A stretch of 64,000 nucleotides of DNA. Source: Mesorhizobium zhangyense (GTDB taxonomy: Bacteria; Pseudomonadota; Alphaproteobacteria; Rhizobiales; Rhizobiaceae). Under the pieces are notes generated by a model, which did not search any database, had not been told where the DNA came from, and worked only from the letters and a program-made list of their open reading frames with translations. Position numbers and translations under genes: made by a program. Positions 46,329 through 54,668 of this stretch are shown piece by piece (the stretch's first letter is position 1; the number at the start of each line of letters is the position of its first letter). The stretch spans positions 496,001 through 560,000 of the forward strand of contig NZ_JAAKZG010000003.1 of NCBI RefSeq assembly GCF_011045115.1. The letters run 5' to 3'.

Positions 46329-47579
46329 ATGAAGAGTATGGTGCCTAACACTCTCGCAGTCTTCATCGCCCTTTTTTTGGCAAGCGTCAACGCTGGCCCA
46401 GCCACCTCTCAGGAGGTCGCACCTGCACCGAAGGCTCAGGCTGCAAAGCCCGAAAAGCAGCTTATCGAGATCAAGATCGGCTATCTGCGCGCCTATGAGC
46501 CGCAGCTTGCGCTTTCGGTTCTCGACATTGCGCCACGCGACGAAGGTGTCGCCGGCGCAAATGTGGCGCTCAATGACAACAACACGACCGGCTCCTTTCT
46601 CGGCCAGAAATTCGTCCTCGACGTCACCGAGGTGAAGCCGGATGCCGATGTCGTTGCCGTCTTCAACGAGATGGTCGCCAAGGGCGATCGCTATCTGCTT
46701 GCCGATATTTCGGCCCAGCAATTGCTGTCGATCGCCGATATTGCGCGCGATCACGGTGTTTTGATCTTTAATGTCGGGTCAACCGACGACATCCTTCGAG
46801 AAGAAGAATGCCGCGTCAACGTCTTCCACACGGCACCCACCCGAACCATGCTGGCCGACGGGCTGGCGCAGTACCTTATCTGGAAGCAATGGCCCAAATG
46901 GGCGCTGATCTATGGCTCGCACGAGAAGGACAAGCTCTTTGCCGAGGCGCTTCGCCGCGCTGCAACGCGTTTCGGCGGCCAGATCGTCGCGGAAAAGGAA
47001 TTCAAGGATACCGGCACGGCGCGCCGGACGGATTCTGGCGTCGTGCAGATCCAGCGGCAGATGCCGGTCTTCACCCAGGATCTGCCCGACCATGATGTGC
47101 TGCTGGTGGCCGACGAGAGTGAGGTGTTCGGCACCTATGTTCCATTTCGCACATGGATACCGCGCCCTGTCGCCGGCACTGCGGGCCTGATCCCTTCCGG
47201 CTGGCATCCGGCCAGCGAGCAATGGGGCGGCTCGCAGATCCAGAACCGCTTTGCCAAATACGCCGGCCGGCGCATGCTGTCCAAGGATATGGCGGCATGG
47301 ACGGCAGCGCGCATTCTCGGCGATGCCGCCACGCGCACGCAAGGTGCGGACCCGGCCAAGATCGAGGCCTTCATCCGCGCCGACGATTTTTCCATCGCCG
47401 CCTTCAAGGGCCAGAAGCTGACCTTCCGCAAATGGAACTGGCAGCTGCGCCAGCCGATTTTCCTCGGCGACGGGCGCTCTGTCGTCACCACATCGCCGCA
47501 GGAGGGTTTCCTGCATCAGGTTTCCGAACTCGACACGCTCGGGGTCGACCAGCCGGAGACCAAATGCCACTTTAAATAG
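46329..47579 (+). CDS. PQQ-associated periplasmic substrate-binding-like protein
   Basis: The 416-residue protein has a signal peptide (MKSMVPNTLAVFIALFLASV, then NAGPATSQ) and a type I periplasmic binding fold. It fits the family of binding proteins linked to PQQ-dependent alcohol dehydrogenase systems (EIKIGYLRAYEPQLALSVLD, WALIYGSHEKDKLFAEALRR, DHDVLLVADESEVFGTYVPF). The ligand is unknown; it may sense or deliver an alcohol or cofactor for the neighbouring ABC transporter. The start at 46329 fits the signal. The gene begins the plus-strand cluster and is divergent from the mfnB-folB operon, 260 bases away. Confidence 0.88.
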   Translation: MKSMVPNTLAVFIALFLASVNAGPATSQEVAPAPKAQAAKPEKQLIEIKIGYLRAYEPQLALSVLDIAPRDEGVAGANVALNDNNTTGSFLGQKFVLDVTEVKPDADVVAVFNEMVAKGDRYLLADISAQQLLSIADIARDHGVLIFNVGSTDDILREEECRVNVFHTAPTRTMLADGLAQYLIWKQWPKWALIYGSHEKDKLFAEALRRAATRFGGQIVAEKEFKDTGTARRTDSGVVQIQRQMPVFTQDLPDHDVLLVADESEVFGTYVPFRTWIPRPVAGTAGLIPSGWHPASEQWGGSQIQNRFAKYAGRRMLSKDMAAWTAARILGDAATRTQGADPAKIEAFIRADDFSIAAFKGQKLTFRKWNWQLRQPIFLGDGRSVVTTSPQEGFLHQVSELDTLGVDQPETKCHFK

Positions 47580-47608
47580 AATAAACTGCAAGTCGGGAGG
47601 AGTTCTGA

Positions 47609-48583
47609 ATGGGAAGACGATTGGCATTGCTGGCCGCGACGCTGGCCGCAGGTTGCGCGGCCTCGCCGGCCTGGGCCTATATGGTCTATGTCTCCAACGA
47701 GAAGGACAACACCATGAGCGTCGTCGATTCGACGACGATGGAAGTGGTCAAGACCGTCAATGTCGGCCAGCGCCCGCGTGGCATCACCATCTCGCATGAC
47801 GGCAAGTTCGTCTATCTCTGCGCCAGCGACGACGACACGATCGAGGTCATCGACACGGCAACGCTCGAGATCGTCGACACGCTGCCGTCCGGTCCCGACC
47901 CGGAACTGTTCGTTTTGTCTCCAGACGGCAAGAAGCTCTACGTCGCCAATGAGGACGACAACCTCGTCACCGTCATCGACGTCGCCACCAAGAAGGTGCT
48001 GGCCGAAGTGCCGGTCGGCGTCGAGCCGGAAGGCATGGGCATCAGCCCCGACGGCAAGGTCATGGTCAACACGTCGGAAACGACCAACATGGCCCATTTC
48101 ATCGACACCGAAAGCCATGAGATCGTCAACAACGTGCTGGTCGATTCGCGCCCGCGCTTTGCCGAGTTCAAGCCGGATGGCTCGGAGGTCTGGGTCAGCG
48201 CCGAGATCGGCGGCACGGTCTCCATCATCGACAATGCCAGCCGCGAGGTGACGCACAAGATCACCTTCGAAATTCCCGGCCTGCGCGCCGAATCGATCCA
48301 GCCGGTAGGCATCCGCATCACCGCCGACGGCAAGAAGGCCTATGTCGCGCTCGGGCCGGCCAACCGGGTGGCGGTGGTCAACGCCGAGACCTACGAGGTC
48401 GAGAAATATGTGCTGGTCGGCCAGCGTGTCTGGCAGCTCGCCTTCACGCCCGACCAGAAGACGATCATCAGCACCAACGGCATATCCAACGACATCACCT
48501 TCATCGATGTCGCCACCGACGAGCCGACCCAGTCGGTTACCGTCGGGGCGCTGCCATGGGGGGTGGTCGTGTCGCCGAACTGA
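47609..48583 (+). CDS. YVTN-type beta-propeller protein of the PQQ cluster
   Basis: The 324-residue protein has a signal peptide (MGRRLALLAATLAAGCAASP) and seven-bladed propeller repeats with YVTN-like words (YVSNEKDNTMSVVDSTTMEV, YLCASDDDTIEVIDTATLEI, YVANEDDNLVTVIDVATKKV). It matches the propeller protein found with PQQ-linked alcohol metabolism genes. It acts in the periplasm; its partner is unknown. A cysteine near residue 15 within AAGCAAS could be a lipid site. It lies 29 bases after the binding protein, preceded by GGGAGGAG. Confidence 0.9.
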   Translation: MGRRLALLAATLAAGCAASPAWAYMVYVSNEKDNTMSVVDSTTMEVVKTVNVGQRPRGITISHDGKFVYLCASDDDTIEVIDTATLEIVDTLPSGPDPELFVLSPDGKKLYVANEDDNLVTVIDVATKKVLAEVPVGVEPEGMGISPDGKVMVNTSETTNMAHFIDTESHEIVNNVLVDSRPRFAEFKPDGSEVWVSAEIGGTVSIIDNASREVTHKITFEIPGLRAESIQPVGIRITADGKKAYVALGPANRVAVVNAETYEVEKYVLVGQRVWQLAFTPDQKTIISTNGISNDITFIDVATDEPTQSVTVGALPWGVVVSPN

Positions 48584-48625
48584 GCGGCACAGAATTTACG
48601 CAGGCAACAAAAGGAGGAGACGTTA

Positions 48626-49132
48626 ATGAGGAAATACCGCACGATCGCTTTCGCGGCACTGATGGGAGCGGCACTGTCGGCGTCGCATGGCTGGGCGCAG
48701 GACGCCGACGACGATGATGACGAGCAGCCGGCTGCTGCTGCCACCACCACAGAGCCGGCGAGCGGCGAAAAGGAGCAGGTGACGCGCGCCAGCAAGGATG
48801 TGCCCGAACTGATCCTCGGCACCAAGGAGGACCAGTTCACCGCCAACCAGAAGGATTTCGAACTGATCGCCGGCCAGGGTTACCGCTGGAAGATTTCGGC
48901 TGCTGGCGGGCTTGAATACAAGTTCGTGACCGACCTGTTCCGCAATGTCTGGATGAACCAGATCGTCATCAACGATCTCGAAGTTCATATGAACGGTGCG
49001 CCGGCTTGGCTGGAATATGACGCCGACGGCACCATCCAGGTGCAGTTCACCACGGTTCGGCCCGGCATCTACACATGGTCCGTGCCCGATCTCGCCGACA
49101 AGGGCCTGAAAGGCACGATTACCATCAAATAG
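48626..49132 (+). CDS. hypothetical periplasmic protein of the PQQ cluster
   Basis: The 168-residue protein has a signal peptide (MRKYRTIAFAALMGAALSAS, cleavage near HGWA), an acidic stretch DADDDDDEQ, and a mature domain rich in beta strands (FELIAGQGYRWKISAAGGLE, IQVQFTTVRPGIYTWSVPDL). It resembles a cupredoxin-like sandwich, but I see no full copper-ligand set. The role is unknown. It is part of the operon between the propeller and the ABC ATPase, which suggests a periplasmic partner. Confidence 0.75.
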   Translation: MRKYRTIAFAALMGAALSASHGWAQDADDDDDEQPAAAATTTEPASGEKEQVTRASKDVPELILGTKEDQFTANQKDFELIAGQGYRWKISAAGGLEYKFVTDLFRNVWMNQIVINDLEVHMNGAPAWLEYDADGTIQVQFTTVRPGIYTWSVPDLADKGLKGTITIK

Positions 49133-49192
49133 TCCGATGGAGCGTGACAGACTTGCGGGCTATCCTGTGAGGCAGGGAAGGAGAAATCCGGC

Positions 49193-49978
49193 TTGCAGCA
49201 CGTGAAGACCAATGGACATGGCAGCGTGGCGGCTCTCGACGTCGCCGCGCTCAGCTATTCCTATGGCTCGAAACGCGCTCTGTCCGACGTCTCTTTCTTC
49301 ATCGCGCCGGCGAGCTTCACTGTCCTGCTCGGTTTGAACGGCGCCGGCAAGACGACGCTGTTCTCGCTCATCAGCCACCTCTACAACACACGCAACGGCG
49401 CCATCCGCATCTTCGGTCACGACATCGACCGCGCCTCGGGCGAGGCATTGCGGCGGCTCGGCATCGTTTTCCAGGCGCGCACGCTGGACCTCGATCTCAG
49501 CGTTTACCAAAACCTGTCCTACCACGCCTCGCTTCACGGCATCGGTACGCGCGATGCCCGCCAGCGCATCGATGCGCTGCTGGCATCCGTCGAATTGAGC
49601 GACCGCCTGCATGACAAGGCCCGCAGCCTTTCCGGCGGCCAGATGCGGCGCGTCGAGATCGCACGCGCACTGCTGCATCGCCCTTCCCTGCTGCTGCTGG
49701 ACGAGGCCACCGTCGGCCTCGACATCCAGTCGCGCGCCAGCATTCTTGCCACCATAAGACGGCTCGTGGTGACCGAAGGCATTGGCGTGTTGTGGGCCAC
49801 CCATCTCATCGACGAGGTTGATGACAACGACCATGTCGTGGTCCTGCGCGAGGGCAACCTTGTCGCCAAAGGCAGTGTCGCCGATGTGGTGAAATCGACC
49901 GGTAAGCAGACGATCCGCGAGGCGTTTTCGCAACTGAGCGGGCTCGATGCGCGCAAAGCAACGGGGGCGCAGACATGA
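49193..49978 (+). CDS. ABC transporter ATP-binding protein, PQQ-dependent alcohol system type
   Basis: The 261-residue protein has Walker A LGLNGAGKTTLFSLISHLY near residue 48, the ABC signature ARSLSGGQMRRVEIARALLH, Walker B LLLLDEATVGLDIQ, and an H-loop ATHLIDEVDD. It pairs with the ABC-2 permease downstream, whose start it overlaps by 4 bases. This type (PedA-like) is linked to export connected with PQQ-dependent alcohol oxidation; the cargo is not known. Confidence 0.93.
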   Translation: MQHVKTNGHGSVAALDVAALSYSYGSKRALSDVSFFIAPASFTVLLGLNGAGKTTLFSLISHLYNTRNGAIRIFGHDIDRASGEALRRLGIVFQARTLDLDLSVYQNLSYHASLHGIGTRDARQRIDALLASVELSDRLHDKARSLSGGQMRRVEIARALLHRPSLLLLDEATVGLDIQSRASILATIRRLVVTEGIGVLWATHLIDEVDDNDHVVVLREGNLVAKGSVADVVKSTGKQTIREAFSQLSGLDARKATGAQT

Positions 49979-50853
49979 GCACGACCCTGCCCGCAAATGC
50001 GACCGGCGCGGGCATCGTGCCCGTGCGCTCGAAACCCTACAGGCTGGTCAATTATCTCATCTGCCTGAAGGGTATCCTGCTGCGCGAGGGCCTGCGCTTC
50101 ATCCACCAGCGCGAGCGCTTCATCTCGTCGCTGGTCCGCCCACTGCTGTGGCTTTTCATCTTCGCGGCGGGATTCCGCCAAGTGCTCGGCGTCTCGATCA
50201 TCCCGCCCTACAAGACCTATGTGCTCTACGAGGTCTACATCACGCCTGGCCTGTGCGGCATGATCCTGCTGTTCAGCGGCATGCAGTCATCGCTGTCGAT
50301 GGTCTACGACCGCGAGATGGGCAACATGCGCACGCTGCTGGTAAGCCCCTTCCCGCGCTGGTTCCTGCTGGTGTCGAAGCTGCTTGCCGGCGTCGCTGTC
50401 TCGATCGCCCAGGTCTATGCGTTTCTGGTTATCGCCTGGTTCTGGGGCGTGAAGGCCCCGCCGATCGGCTATGTCATGGTGCTGCCGGCGCTGTTCCTGT
50501 CCGGGCTGATGCTGTGCGCGCTCGGCATGCTGCTGTCTTCGATGATAAGGCAGCTCGAAAACTTCGCCGGCATCATGAATTTCGTGATCTTCCCGGCCTA
50601 TTTCGCCTCGCCGGCGCTCTATCCGCTGTGGCGCATCCAGGAATCGAGCCCCCTGCTCTACAAGATCTGCCTCGCCAACCCCTTCACCTATGCCGTCGAA
50701 CTGGTGCGCTTTGCCTTCTATGGCCAGATCGACTGGACATCGCTTGCGGTCGTGGTCGGATGCACGCTGCTGTTCCTTGGCGGAGCGATCATCGCCTACG
50801 ACCCATCGCGCGGTCTCATGAACCGCAAACAGGATACGGGAGGAAATGCCTGA
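49975..50853 (+). CDS. ABC-2 type transporter permease of the PQQ cluster (PedC-like)
   Basis: The 292-residue protein has six predicted membrane helices (for example LVRPLLWLFIFAAGFRQVLG and FLSGLMLCALGMLLSSMIRQ) and the ABC-2 layout. It resembles the permease next to PQQ alcohol dehydrogenase genes in pseudomonads. Together with the ATPase it forms an exporter in the inner membrane. It overlaps the next gene by 1 base at TGATG. Confidence 0.92.
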   Translation: MSTTLPANATGAGIVPVRSKPYRLVNYLICLKGILLREGLRFIHQRERFISSLVRPLLWLFIFAAGFRQVLGVSIIPPYKTYVLYEVYITPGLCGMILLFSGMQSSLSMVYDREMGNMRTLLVSPFPRWFLLVSKLLAGVAVSIAQVYAFLVIAWFWGVKAPPIGYVMVLPALFLSGLMLCALGMLLSSMIRQLENFAGIMNFVIFPAYFASPALYPLWRIQESSPLLYKICLANPFTYAVELVRFAFYGQIDWTSLAVVVGCTLLFLGGAIIAYDPSRGLMNRKQDTGGNA

Positions 50854-51485
50854 TGAGACGAACCGGACCTGTTTTCGGCCTTACAGCCATTCTGCTGGCT
50901 GCCGGCTTTTCCAGTTCAGCGCTTGCTGCCGCCAACAACGATCCCGACTGGCCCTGCATCCAGCGCAAGGTGCCCGAACTCTCGCTTGGCCAGATATGGA
51001 ACGGACCGGACCTGCCCGAGGCGGCGAAGGACTGGTCAAATAACGCCGATATCTCCGAACGTGTCGAAGAACTGGCGGCCCGACGCCTGCCGCTTCCGGA
51101 CGCGCAGAAGGAGATCAAGGATTTTGCCGCCACCTTGCCGGCGGAAAAGCTGGAGCCGCAATTGACCATGCTGGTTCAGGGACTTTTCGACCACATGAAC
51201 GCCGAGCGCTCGCATGTCATTTCCGGCATCGCCCGCTATGCGCACAAGCAGCTGGAAATGGCGACCGCGTTGCGGAAAGAGTCTTCCGACGTCGATGCAT
51301 TGCGCAACAAGCCCGACGCCGACCAGAACGAGGTGACGAAGCGCACCGACCAGCTGACCTGGCAGACGCGGGTGTTCGAAGAACGCGTGCAGTCGCTGAC
51401 CTATGTCTGCGAGGTGCCGACGCTTATCGAGCAGCGGCTGTATCAGTTAGCGAAAACGGTCGCGGAAACCCTTCCCAAGAAGTGA
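50853..51485 (+). CDS. hypothetical periplasmic protein at the end of the PQQ operon
   Basis: The 210-residue protein has a signal peptide (MRRTGPVFGLTAILLAAGFS, cleavage near SALAA), then a cysteine-containing segment (DWPCIQRKVPELSLGQIWNG) and a long helical region (about 70-200) that could form coiled coils. No family is firmly recognised; it may be the PedB-like component seen near such transporters. It starts inside the permease stop. A role with the exporter is inference. Confidence 0.75.
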   Translation: MRRTGPVFGLTAILLAAGFSSSALAAANNDPDWPCIQRKVPELSLGQIWNGPDLPEAAKDWSNNADISERVEELAARRLPLPDAQKEIKDFAATLPAEKLEPQLTMLVQGLFDHMNAERSHVISGIARYAHKQLEMATALRKESSDVDALRNKPDADQNEVTKRTDQLTWQTRVFEERVQSLTYVCEVPTLIEQRLYQLAKTVAETLPKK

Positions 51486-51491
51486 TTTAGC

Positions 51492-52439
51492 TCAGCCGCG
51501 CTTCACTTCCGGGTCGGGATAGAGCTTTCCGAACAGCGGCAGATACATCGCGCCCTTGCGCATCAGGAAATCGTGGAAGGTCGCCATCGCCGGCGAGATC
51601 GCGTGATCGGTGCGCATGACAGCGAACCATTGCCGCCGGATCGGCATGCCGGCGACATCGAGAATGACCAGCCGACCGGCCTCCACCTCGAAGGCGATGG
51701 TGTGCGCGGAAATGAAGGCGATGCCGAGCCCCGCCATCACCGCCTGCTTGATCGTCTCGTTGGAATCCATCTCGATGCCGAGATCGTCGAGCCGGCCGGG
51801 CAGTTCACTCAGGAAAATCTCCAGTGAAATGCGCGTGCCGGAACCCGGCTCGCGGATCAGGAAGTTTTCGCGCGCGATGCGCTCCTTGGAAATGTCGCGC
51901 GCCTTCGCCAGCGGATGCTCCGGGGCCGCGATGATCACCAGCGGATGATCGCCGAAGGCCGAGGCCCGCACCGGCACGTCCTTCGCCGGCCGTCCCATCA
52001 GCGCGATATCGACCTCATGGTTCTTCAGGCGGGCGATAGTCTCTGCACGGTTGCCGATGGCAAGCCGCATATCGATATCGGGATAGTCCTTCATGAAGGC
52101 CGCCATCATCCGCGGCGCGAAATACTTGGCCGTCGAAACCACGCCGAGCCTGAGGCTGCCGGTGCGCACGCCCTTTATCGCGTCGATCTGGTCCGCCAGC
52201 AGGCGCATGCGTTCCTCGATTGCCTGAGCCGTGTCGACGAAGGCCAGACCTGCGGCAGTCGGACGCATACCCTCATTGGTGCGATCGAAGAGCTGGAGAC
52301 CAAGCTCTTCCTCTATTTGCCGCAACTGGATGGTGACTGCCGGCGGCGAAAGCCCCAACACCTTGGCAGCATTGATGATTTTGCCGTGAGAGACGATGGC
52401 TTCGACGGCCCGGAACTGCTTGAGGGTCAGGTTGCGCAT
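51492..52439 (-). CDS. cbbR: LysR-type regulator of the Calvin cycle operon
   Basis: The 315-residue protein has the LysR helix-turn-helix (MRNLTLKQFRAVEAIVSHGK, AAKVLGLSPPAVTIQLRQIE) and a substrate-binding domain (SLRLGVVSTAKYFAPRMMAA, REPGSGTRISLEIFLSELPG). Position, divergent from cbbF, and wording identify it as CbbR, which activates cbb genes in response to metabolites such as RuBP or NADPH. It lies 120 bases from cbbF, leaving one shared control region. Confidence 0.95.
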   Translation of the reverse strand: MRNLTLKQFRAVEAIVSHGKIINAAKVLGLSPPAVTIQLRQIEEELGLQLFDRTNEGMRPTAAGLAFVDTAQAIEERMRLLADQIDAIKGVRTGSLRLGVVSTAKYFAPRMMAAFMKDYPDIDMRLAIGNRAETIARLKNHEVDIALMGRPAKDVPVRASAFGDHPLVIIAAPEHPLAKARDISKERIARENFLIREPGSGTRISLEIFLSELPGRLDDLGIEMDSNETIKQAVMAGLGIAFISAHTIAFEVEAGRLVILDVAGMPIRRQWFAVMRTDHAISPAMATFHDFLMRKGAMYLPLFGKLYPDPEVKRG

Positions 52440-52456
52440 ATAGCATAATAAGAGAT

Positions 52457-52490
52457 TTTTACTGACTAGGTAAAGTTATTAAATTTTACT
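52457..52490. promoter_or_regulatory. candidate CbbR binding region between cbbR and cbbF
   Basis: In a strongly AT-rich stretch the word TTTTACT occurs at 52457-52463 and 52484-52490, with the inverse GTAAA at 52470-52474 between them. This gives TTTAC-7-GTAAA-10-TTTAC, suitable for a LysR tetramer. It begins 18 bases upstream of the cbbR start. The binding protein is inferred from position. Confidence 0.55.
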
Positions 52491-52559
52491 TATCGCATAC
52501 ACTTTGCTCTCATTCCCTGTGCCTGACCACTCCAACCGGAACAGGCGGAGGAGACGATA

Positions 52560-53612
52560 ATGACTGTGGCAACGCTCGATGCGGTTCTGAATTCCTATGT
52601 CGGCAAGGAGCAAGACGATCTGCGCGCGGCGGTTGCCGCGACGGTCCGGCAACTCGCACAGGCCGCAGTCAAGATCCGCCACACCATCAATCAGGGCGTG
52701 CTCGGCAAGGCCTTCGCCGGAACGCGCGGCGGCTTCAATGCCGACGGCGACGCCCAGAAGGATCTCGACGTCTACGCCGACGACATCTTTCTCGACGCCA
52801 TGCGCCACGCGCCCGTCGCCCTCTACGCTTCTGAAGAGCTGGAGCAGCCGGTGCTGCTCAACAAGGATGCGCCGATTGCCATCGCCATCGACCCGCTCGA
52901 CGGCTCGTCCAACATCGACACCAACGTTTCCATCGGCACGATTTTCTCGCTCCTCCCTGCAACTGGCGCGCCGGACGGCAACCCGGCCGCCACTTTTTTG
53001 CAGCCCGGAGAAAAGCAGATCGGCGCCGGCTTCTTCATATACGGGCCGCAGCTGGCATTGGTGCTTTCGCTGGGCAGCGGCACGCATGTCTTCGTGCAGT
53101 CGACGCGGCTCGGCACCTTCGTCCAGGCTTATGAAAGCCGCATCGTGCCGACCCGCGCGCACGAATTCGCCATCAACGCCGCCAACTACCGCCATTGGGA
53201 CGAGGCCGTTCGGCTCTATGTCGACGACTGCCTGAAGGGCAGCGAAGGCCCGCGCGAACGCGACTTCAATATGCGCTGGATCGCCTCGCTGGTCGCCGAC
53301 TGCTACCGCATCCTGATGCGCGGCGGCGTCTTCCTCTACCCCGGCGACAAGCGCCGCGGCTACGGACAAGGCCGGCTGCGCCTCGTCTATGAGGCCAATC
53401 CGATCGCCTATCTCATCGAACAGGCAGGCGGTGCAGCCACTGACACGATCGGCCGCATCCTCGAGATCGAACCGAACAGCCTGCACCAGCGCGTGCCGGT
53501 CGTATTCGGCTCGGCCAAGGAGGTGGCGCGCATCACCCGCTACCACACGGACCCATCGAGCATCGGCGAACGCTCGCCACTGTTCGGCAATCGCGGCCTG
53601 TTTCGCGCCTGA
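52560..53612 (+). CDS. cbbF: fructose-1,6-bisphosphatase class 1
   Basis: The 350-residue protein hydrolyses fructose-1,6-bisphosphate, and in bacteria often sedoheptulose-1,7-bisphosphate, for regeneration of RuBP. It has the metal site IAIDPLDGSSNIDTNVSIGT near residue 110, LYASEELEQPVLL, and the sugar-phosphate region MRWIASLVADCYRILMRGGV plus FLYPGDKR. It begins the cbb operon with GGAGGAGA before the ATG. Confidence 0.95.
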   Translation: MTVATLDAVLNSYVGKEQDDLRAAVAATVRQLAQAAVKIRHTINQGVLGKAFAGTRGGFNADGDAQKDLDVYADDIFLDAMRHAPVALYASEELEQPVLLNKDAPIAIAIDPLDGSSNIDTNVSIGTIFSLLPATGAPDGNPAATFLQPGEKQIGAGFFIYGPQLALVLSLGSGTHVFVQSTRLGTFVQAYESRIVPTRAHEFAINAANYRHWDEAVRLYVDDCLKGSEGPRERDFNMRWIASLVADCYRILMRGGVFLYPGDKRRGYGQGRLRLVYEANPIAYLIEQAGGAATDTIGRILEIEPNSLHQRVPVVFGSAKEVARITRYHTDPSSIGERSPLFGNRGLFRA

Positions 53613-53627
53613 TCGGGAGAATTCAGC

Positions 53628-54500
53628 ATGTCAGCCAAGCACCCGATCATTTCAATCACCGGCTCGTCAGGCGCGGGCACGACCTCGGTCAAGCGCATCT
53701 TCGAGCAGATTTTCCGGCGCGAAAACATCGACGCCGCCTTCATCGAGGGCGACGCATTCCATCGCTATGACCGCACCGCGATGAAGGAAAAGGTCGCCAA
53801 GGAGGAAAAGGGGGGAAATCCCAATTTCACCCACTTCAACGCCGAGGCCAACGAACTCGAAACCTTGCAATCGGTGTTCGAGGAATATGGCCGCCGTGGG
53901 TCCGGCAAGACCCGCACCTATGTCCATGACGACGAGGAAGCCAAGCTCTACGGCCAGCCTCCCGGTACCTTCACCCCGTGGCGGGACTTCGAGCCAAGCA
54001 AGCTGCTTTTCTACGAAGGGCTGCATGGCTGCGCGGTGACCGACAAGGTCGACCTGGCGAAGTTCGCCGACCTCAAGATCGGCGTCGTGCCGGTCATCAA
54101 TCTCGAATGGATCCAGAAGATCCACCGCGACCGCACCACGCGCGGCTATTCGGCCGAGGCGGTGATGGACGTGATCCTGCGGCGTATGCCGGACTACATC
54201 CGCTACATCACGCCGCAATTCACGCTGACCGACATCAACTTCCAGCGCGTGCCGATCGTCGACACCTCGAACCCGTTCATCGCGCGCTGGATACCGACGC
54301 CGGACGAGTCGATGCTGGTCATCCGCTTCGCGAAGCCGCGAGGCATCGACTTCCCCTATTTGCTGTCGATGATCCACGACAGTTTCATGTCGCGGGCAAA
54401 CTCGATCGTCGTGCCGGGCAACAAGCTCGACCTCGCCATGCAGCTAATCCTGACCCCGCTGATCCTGCAACTGATCGAACGCCAGAACCGGATGTCTTGA
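53628..54500 (+). CDS. cbbP: phosphoribulokinase
   Basis: The 290-residue protein phosphorylates ribulose-5-phosphate to RuBP with ATP. It has the P-loop [18 protein letters not shown] (with T replacing K in the GxGTTS form normal for the bacterial enzyme), [19 protein letters not shown], and [12 protein letters not shown]. The size fits the bacterial octameric, NADH-stimulated form. It lies 15 bases after cbbF. Confidence 0.96.
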   Translation: MSAKHPIISITGSSGAGTTSVKRIFEQIFRRENIDAAFIEGDAFHRYDRTAMKEKVAKEEKGGNPNFTHFNAEANELETLQSVFEEYGRRGSGKTRTYVHDDEEAKLYGQPPGTFTPWRDFEPSKLLFYEGLHGCAVTDKVDLAKFADLKIGVVPVINLEWIQKIHRDRTTRGYSAEAVMDVILRRMPDYIRYITPQFTLTDINFQRVPIVDTSNPFIARWIPTPDESMLVIRFAKPRGIDFPYLLSMIHDSFMSRANSIVVPGNKLDLAMQLILTPLILQLIERQNRMS

Positions 54501-54509
54501 GGAGAGACG

Positions 54510-54668
54510 ATGATGGCCAACCGCAGAACGCCCCCTCGCCTGATTTCATCTCGGCTTCGACGCATGCTCGAGACCCTCGCACGAGGGCTGACCGACCTTC
54601 TCTGTCCAGCGGTCGAGAGACCGATACCGGTGAAGATCCACTCACGGAACCGGAGGAACTTGTCATGA
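54510..54668 (+). CDS. 52-residue basic small protein between cbbP and cbbT
   Basis: An ATG at 54510, preceded by GGAGAG starting 9 bases upstream, opens a frame of 52 codons whose TGA (54666-54668) overlaps the cbbT start (54665) in ATGA. It begins [20 protein letters not shown] and holds 11 arginines and one cysteine; residues 13-31 could form an amphipathic helix. The tight fit between a stop and a start, with a good ribosome binding site, supports real translation, as a leader or small protein. It has no recognised homologue. Confidence 0.5.
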   Translation: MMANRRTPPRLISSRLRRMLETLARGLTDLLCPAVERPIPVKIHSRNRRNLS

